Below, one piece after another: positions 61,563-64,000 of a stretch of DNA of 64,000 nucleotides (position 1 is its first letter; each line of letters opens with the position of its first letter). The notes beneath the pieces are model-generated. The model worked only from the letters and a program-made list of their open reading frames with translations, made no database searches and was not told the origin of the DNA. The position numbers and the translations under genes are program-made. This DNA is from Gamsiella multidivaricata (taxonomy: Eukaryota > Mortierellomycota > Mortierellomycetes > Mortierellales > Mortierellaceae). The stretch spans positions 62,001 through 126,000 of the forward strand of contig NW_026251716.1 of NCBI RefSeq assembly GCF_025024155.1, in the 5' to 3' direction.

Positions 61563-64000
61563 CCTAAGGTCAGAATATATTGATCAATCAATAACAGCGT
61601 TTTTTTGCGGGTGGAATGGTCTGGAAACAAAAGAGTAGAAGTGAAGTGTGAACTGGCGGAAATTGCTGAACAGCACACGTTTATATTGTTATATTCTTCC
61701 TGCTTTTTCCAGGGTATACAGGCGCTGGTGGTAATTGAGGGAGGGATGGGGAGCAAAGTATGAAATAGAGGAATAGATGTTGAATGAATACGAGATCTCC
61801 GTCTCGGTACCCCATGCATCAGTACAGAATAGCCGGTTGGATGATATAGTCCATCAAACCCGATTCGCGAATGTGGACTCGACCAGTCCACTTGTTTCCT
61901 TGGACCTATGAACTATAAGATCTTCTCCTTGAACAACTTCTCGACTCCTGGCGCTCTGTATCTGGCGGTTAAGAACAAGATGTCAAACCGTCGACTGTTT
62001 CAAATACTGCTTTAGTGCAACGATCGATTCCTGGATTTTTGTAAGCGTCTTCTGCAATGACAACATAGAGCACCTATCCAAAAGTCCGGTATCTCTCTCA
62101 CTTTGGATTGAGCAATGTTTCACACTCAATTGCTGCCCAGACGATTCAATGCTATTTCTTGTAAAGGAAAGGTAGGACGTATTCGCATGGTGGCTGTGTC
62201 GATTGCATATCGCGAGCACACTGAAGGATACAATGCAAAAGTCTAAACCAATGCCACTATAAATAGGGGAGAAGGAGCACTTGCCTACATCCCTGTCCGT
62301 GTCCTCGTCCTTGTCCGTGGTCCATGGTCTTTCTTGTTTTATGTTTGCTTACAAGTCTCCATGCGAGCTCCGGATGCACGCTTTCCGGTATCGGCTGCAG
62401 AGCCAGCTAGGCGCCTTAATATATATGTCCTTTCTGAGACAACGCAAATAGGTGTCAATCTAGAATGTGCGAGCGCAAAGGTTCAGGGATAGTAAAGCGA
62501 TAGTCAAATACTGTGCAACAGCCTTATTCTGCCAACACAGTGACATCCACAAGGCATGCGATGTTGGCGGGCGGTTAAAGATTGGTTCCATGTTTCGTGA
62601 CGAAGCAATTAAACGCTCCCTTGTCTCCTGTTCCTGAAATGTATGTAGGAGCATCCTTTTAAAGATCTCGCGAGCACGTTAAGGCGCGTTCAAACAGAAA
62701 TGTCGTGAACTGAATTGACCGCGAAGTAGTACTGATGTTTCGGAAAGGTCGTGCTGGACGCGGACTAAGGGCTTCTACAGAGAGAGAAGACTGCAATGTG
62801 CAGATTTGTATATATGCGCTTGTGCGTGTGTGCATAATGATTTTGGCGCGGATTCTTTTGTGCCCCCTTTCCTTCGTTGTGATTGTATCTATTATTCCGC
62901 TGTTTCACAGTTCCACTGTGCTGGCACCAATCTTGTCAATCTCTGAGTAAACCAAATAAGAAAATAATTCAATAGCCTGGACTCCAACTCAAAGGGCCTC
63001 GCTCCCTGATCCCAAGTTAAAAAAAATAGTGCATACCACCAGGGTGGCATTAATGTGCCACTGTCGATTATCTGCATCTGTGTACTGATTTGAAATGTGT
63101 GTCCTTCAGCAACTCTTCGTCTGTACAATGCGCTTGCCCGTCAAAAAAAAAAAAAAAAAAAGGAAACGGAAAAACGTGGAGTAGAATAGAGATGCAATGG
63201 GTTGTATGAAGAACTGAGAGCAACGAGTATACGCTATAGTACGACTGATTGATAGAGATGTCTTGAAAGAAGTACTATCCTAAGCAATGAAAGCAAAGTC
63301 AATTGAACAACTCTCTTCCTGCAGTGTCTGCACAGACTTGGTTAGGACTCGCAGGAGAGGAAATACAATCGACTGAAAAAAAGAGCAGCGTAAGAGTGGA
63401 CTGCGGACCCGATCAGGAGGTCGATCTGATTCGCATGAGCAGCAGTGAATTCCGTTGCCTCATTCAAAATTAGGTGGAGGTCGTACCTGGGCAGGATAGT
63501 GTGATGCTAAGAGGGAGGGGCGCAAGGAACAAAGCGAAATTGAGGCGAAACAATGGTTTAGCTTTGCGGGGCGTTCCTGAAGTGCTGAATGAGAATGAGT
63601 ACGATGTTGAAATGAGAATCGTGAGCGGAGATGGTTGGAGAGGAATGAGGCGAGCGGAAGAGATACAAATAATAAGAATGAGTGAGAGTGAGAGGGTAGA
63701 GAAAGATTAAAAAGAACACTAACCGTCGAATGGTGCCGAGTGGGTTAAAGTACGACTCACTCTCGGAAGACGTCCAAACCTGACAAACATACACACACAC
63801 ATATGCACACGCACATACGCACAAAGGCCCTGATTTAGTGTTATCGACTTGTTACAACGTACTGCTTGGAGTGGATCCAGCACTCCTCCTAGGTCGCAAC
63901 CATGCCTTCTTTGTGAACCCTCAATTAGTCATAAGTTTTTTAGTTCTACTTCATCTGTAACCATATTTTTCTTTACTCCATACCAATGCGCCATTGGCAA
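61563..64000. other. Right-edge flank, no supported gene
   Basis: About 2.4 kb. Minus-strand frames at 62460-62654 and 61983-62219 look partly coding (the second ends in a leucine-heptad-like stretch, LTKIQESIVALKQYLKQ), but no family, start or joining intron could be established. A-runs occur at 63143-63161, and a (CA)n-like stretch lies at 63787-63820. Confidence 0.4.

Noticed and set aside
61983..62654. Possible small minus-strand gene right of the velvet gene
   Set aside because: Two coding-like frames could not be joined by a phase-compatible intron, and neither has a family match.
63717..63780. tRNA-like stretch (GCCGAGTGGGTTAA, resembling a Ser/Leu A box)
   Set aside because: No matching B box or acceptor-stem complement downstream within tRNA length, even allowing an intron.

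Overview
The window is nuclear DNA from a filamentous fungus, most likely Mucoromycota and probably Mortierellaceae (Mortierella/Linnemannia/Podila group). The evidence is many short GT-AG introns, a fimbrin, a polarisome protein, a velvet regulator and a Cch1 calcium channel, plus a very large NACHT/pentapeptide/WD40 gene and a Fanzor-type relic of a style I associate with Mortierella. I assign the lineage by family resemblance from memory; no search was run. For the multi-exon genes I worked out splice sites by hand. Every model quoted keeps reading frame across all junctions and has a total length divisible by three.

Layout. The left arm (1-18 kb) holds a bifunctional 6-phosphofructo-2-kinase/fructose-2,6-bisphosphatase (-), a membrane-anchored sulfotransferase-like protein (-), an AN1 zinc-finger protein with a C-terminal CaaX box (+), fimbrin (-), a small secreted LPMO-like protein (+) and an EF-hand light-chain/calmodulin-like protein (-). 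A decayed 28S rRNA fragment (+) lies at about 17.1 kb. Tripeptidyl-peptidase II (-) fills 18.3-22.6 kb.

The centre (about 23.5-39 kb) is an accessory island: a 5'-truncated, stop-riddled poly(ADP-ribose) glycohydrolase (PARG) pseudogene (+); a second 28S fragment (-) with an internal deletion; a two-exon, about 1951-residue NACHT-pentapeptide-WD40 receptor-like gene (-) whose 14 core WD40 units are near-identical 126-bp repeats; and a degenerate Fanzor (eukaryotic TnpB-like RNA-guided nuclease) pseudogene (-), recognisable by its RuvC-I aspartate motif, C-terminal zinc ribbon and RuvC-III aspartate motif.

The right arm (39-64 kb) returns to conserved genes: a 15-exon Cch1-type voltage-gated calcium channel (-), divergently paired across 338 bp with a classical protein tyrosine phosphatase (+); a Gln-rich C2H2 transcription factor (+); a Spa2-like polarisome scaffold (-); and a velvet-domain regulator (-). 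The channel, the EF-hand protein and the C2H2 factor could all belong to calcium signalling and fimbrin and Spa2 to polarised growth, but nothing in the sequence shows a functional cluster. The most notable material is the central island.
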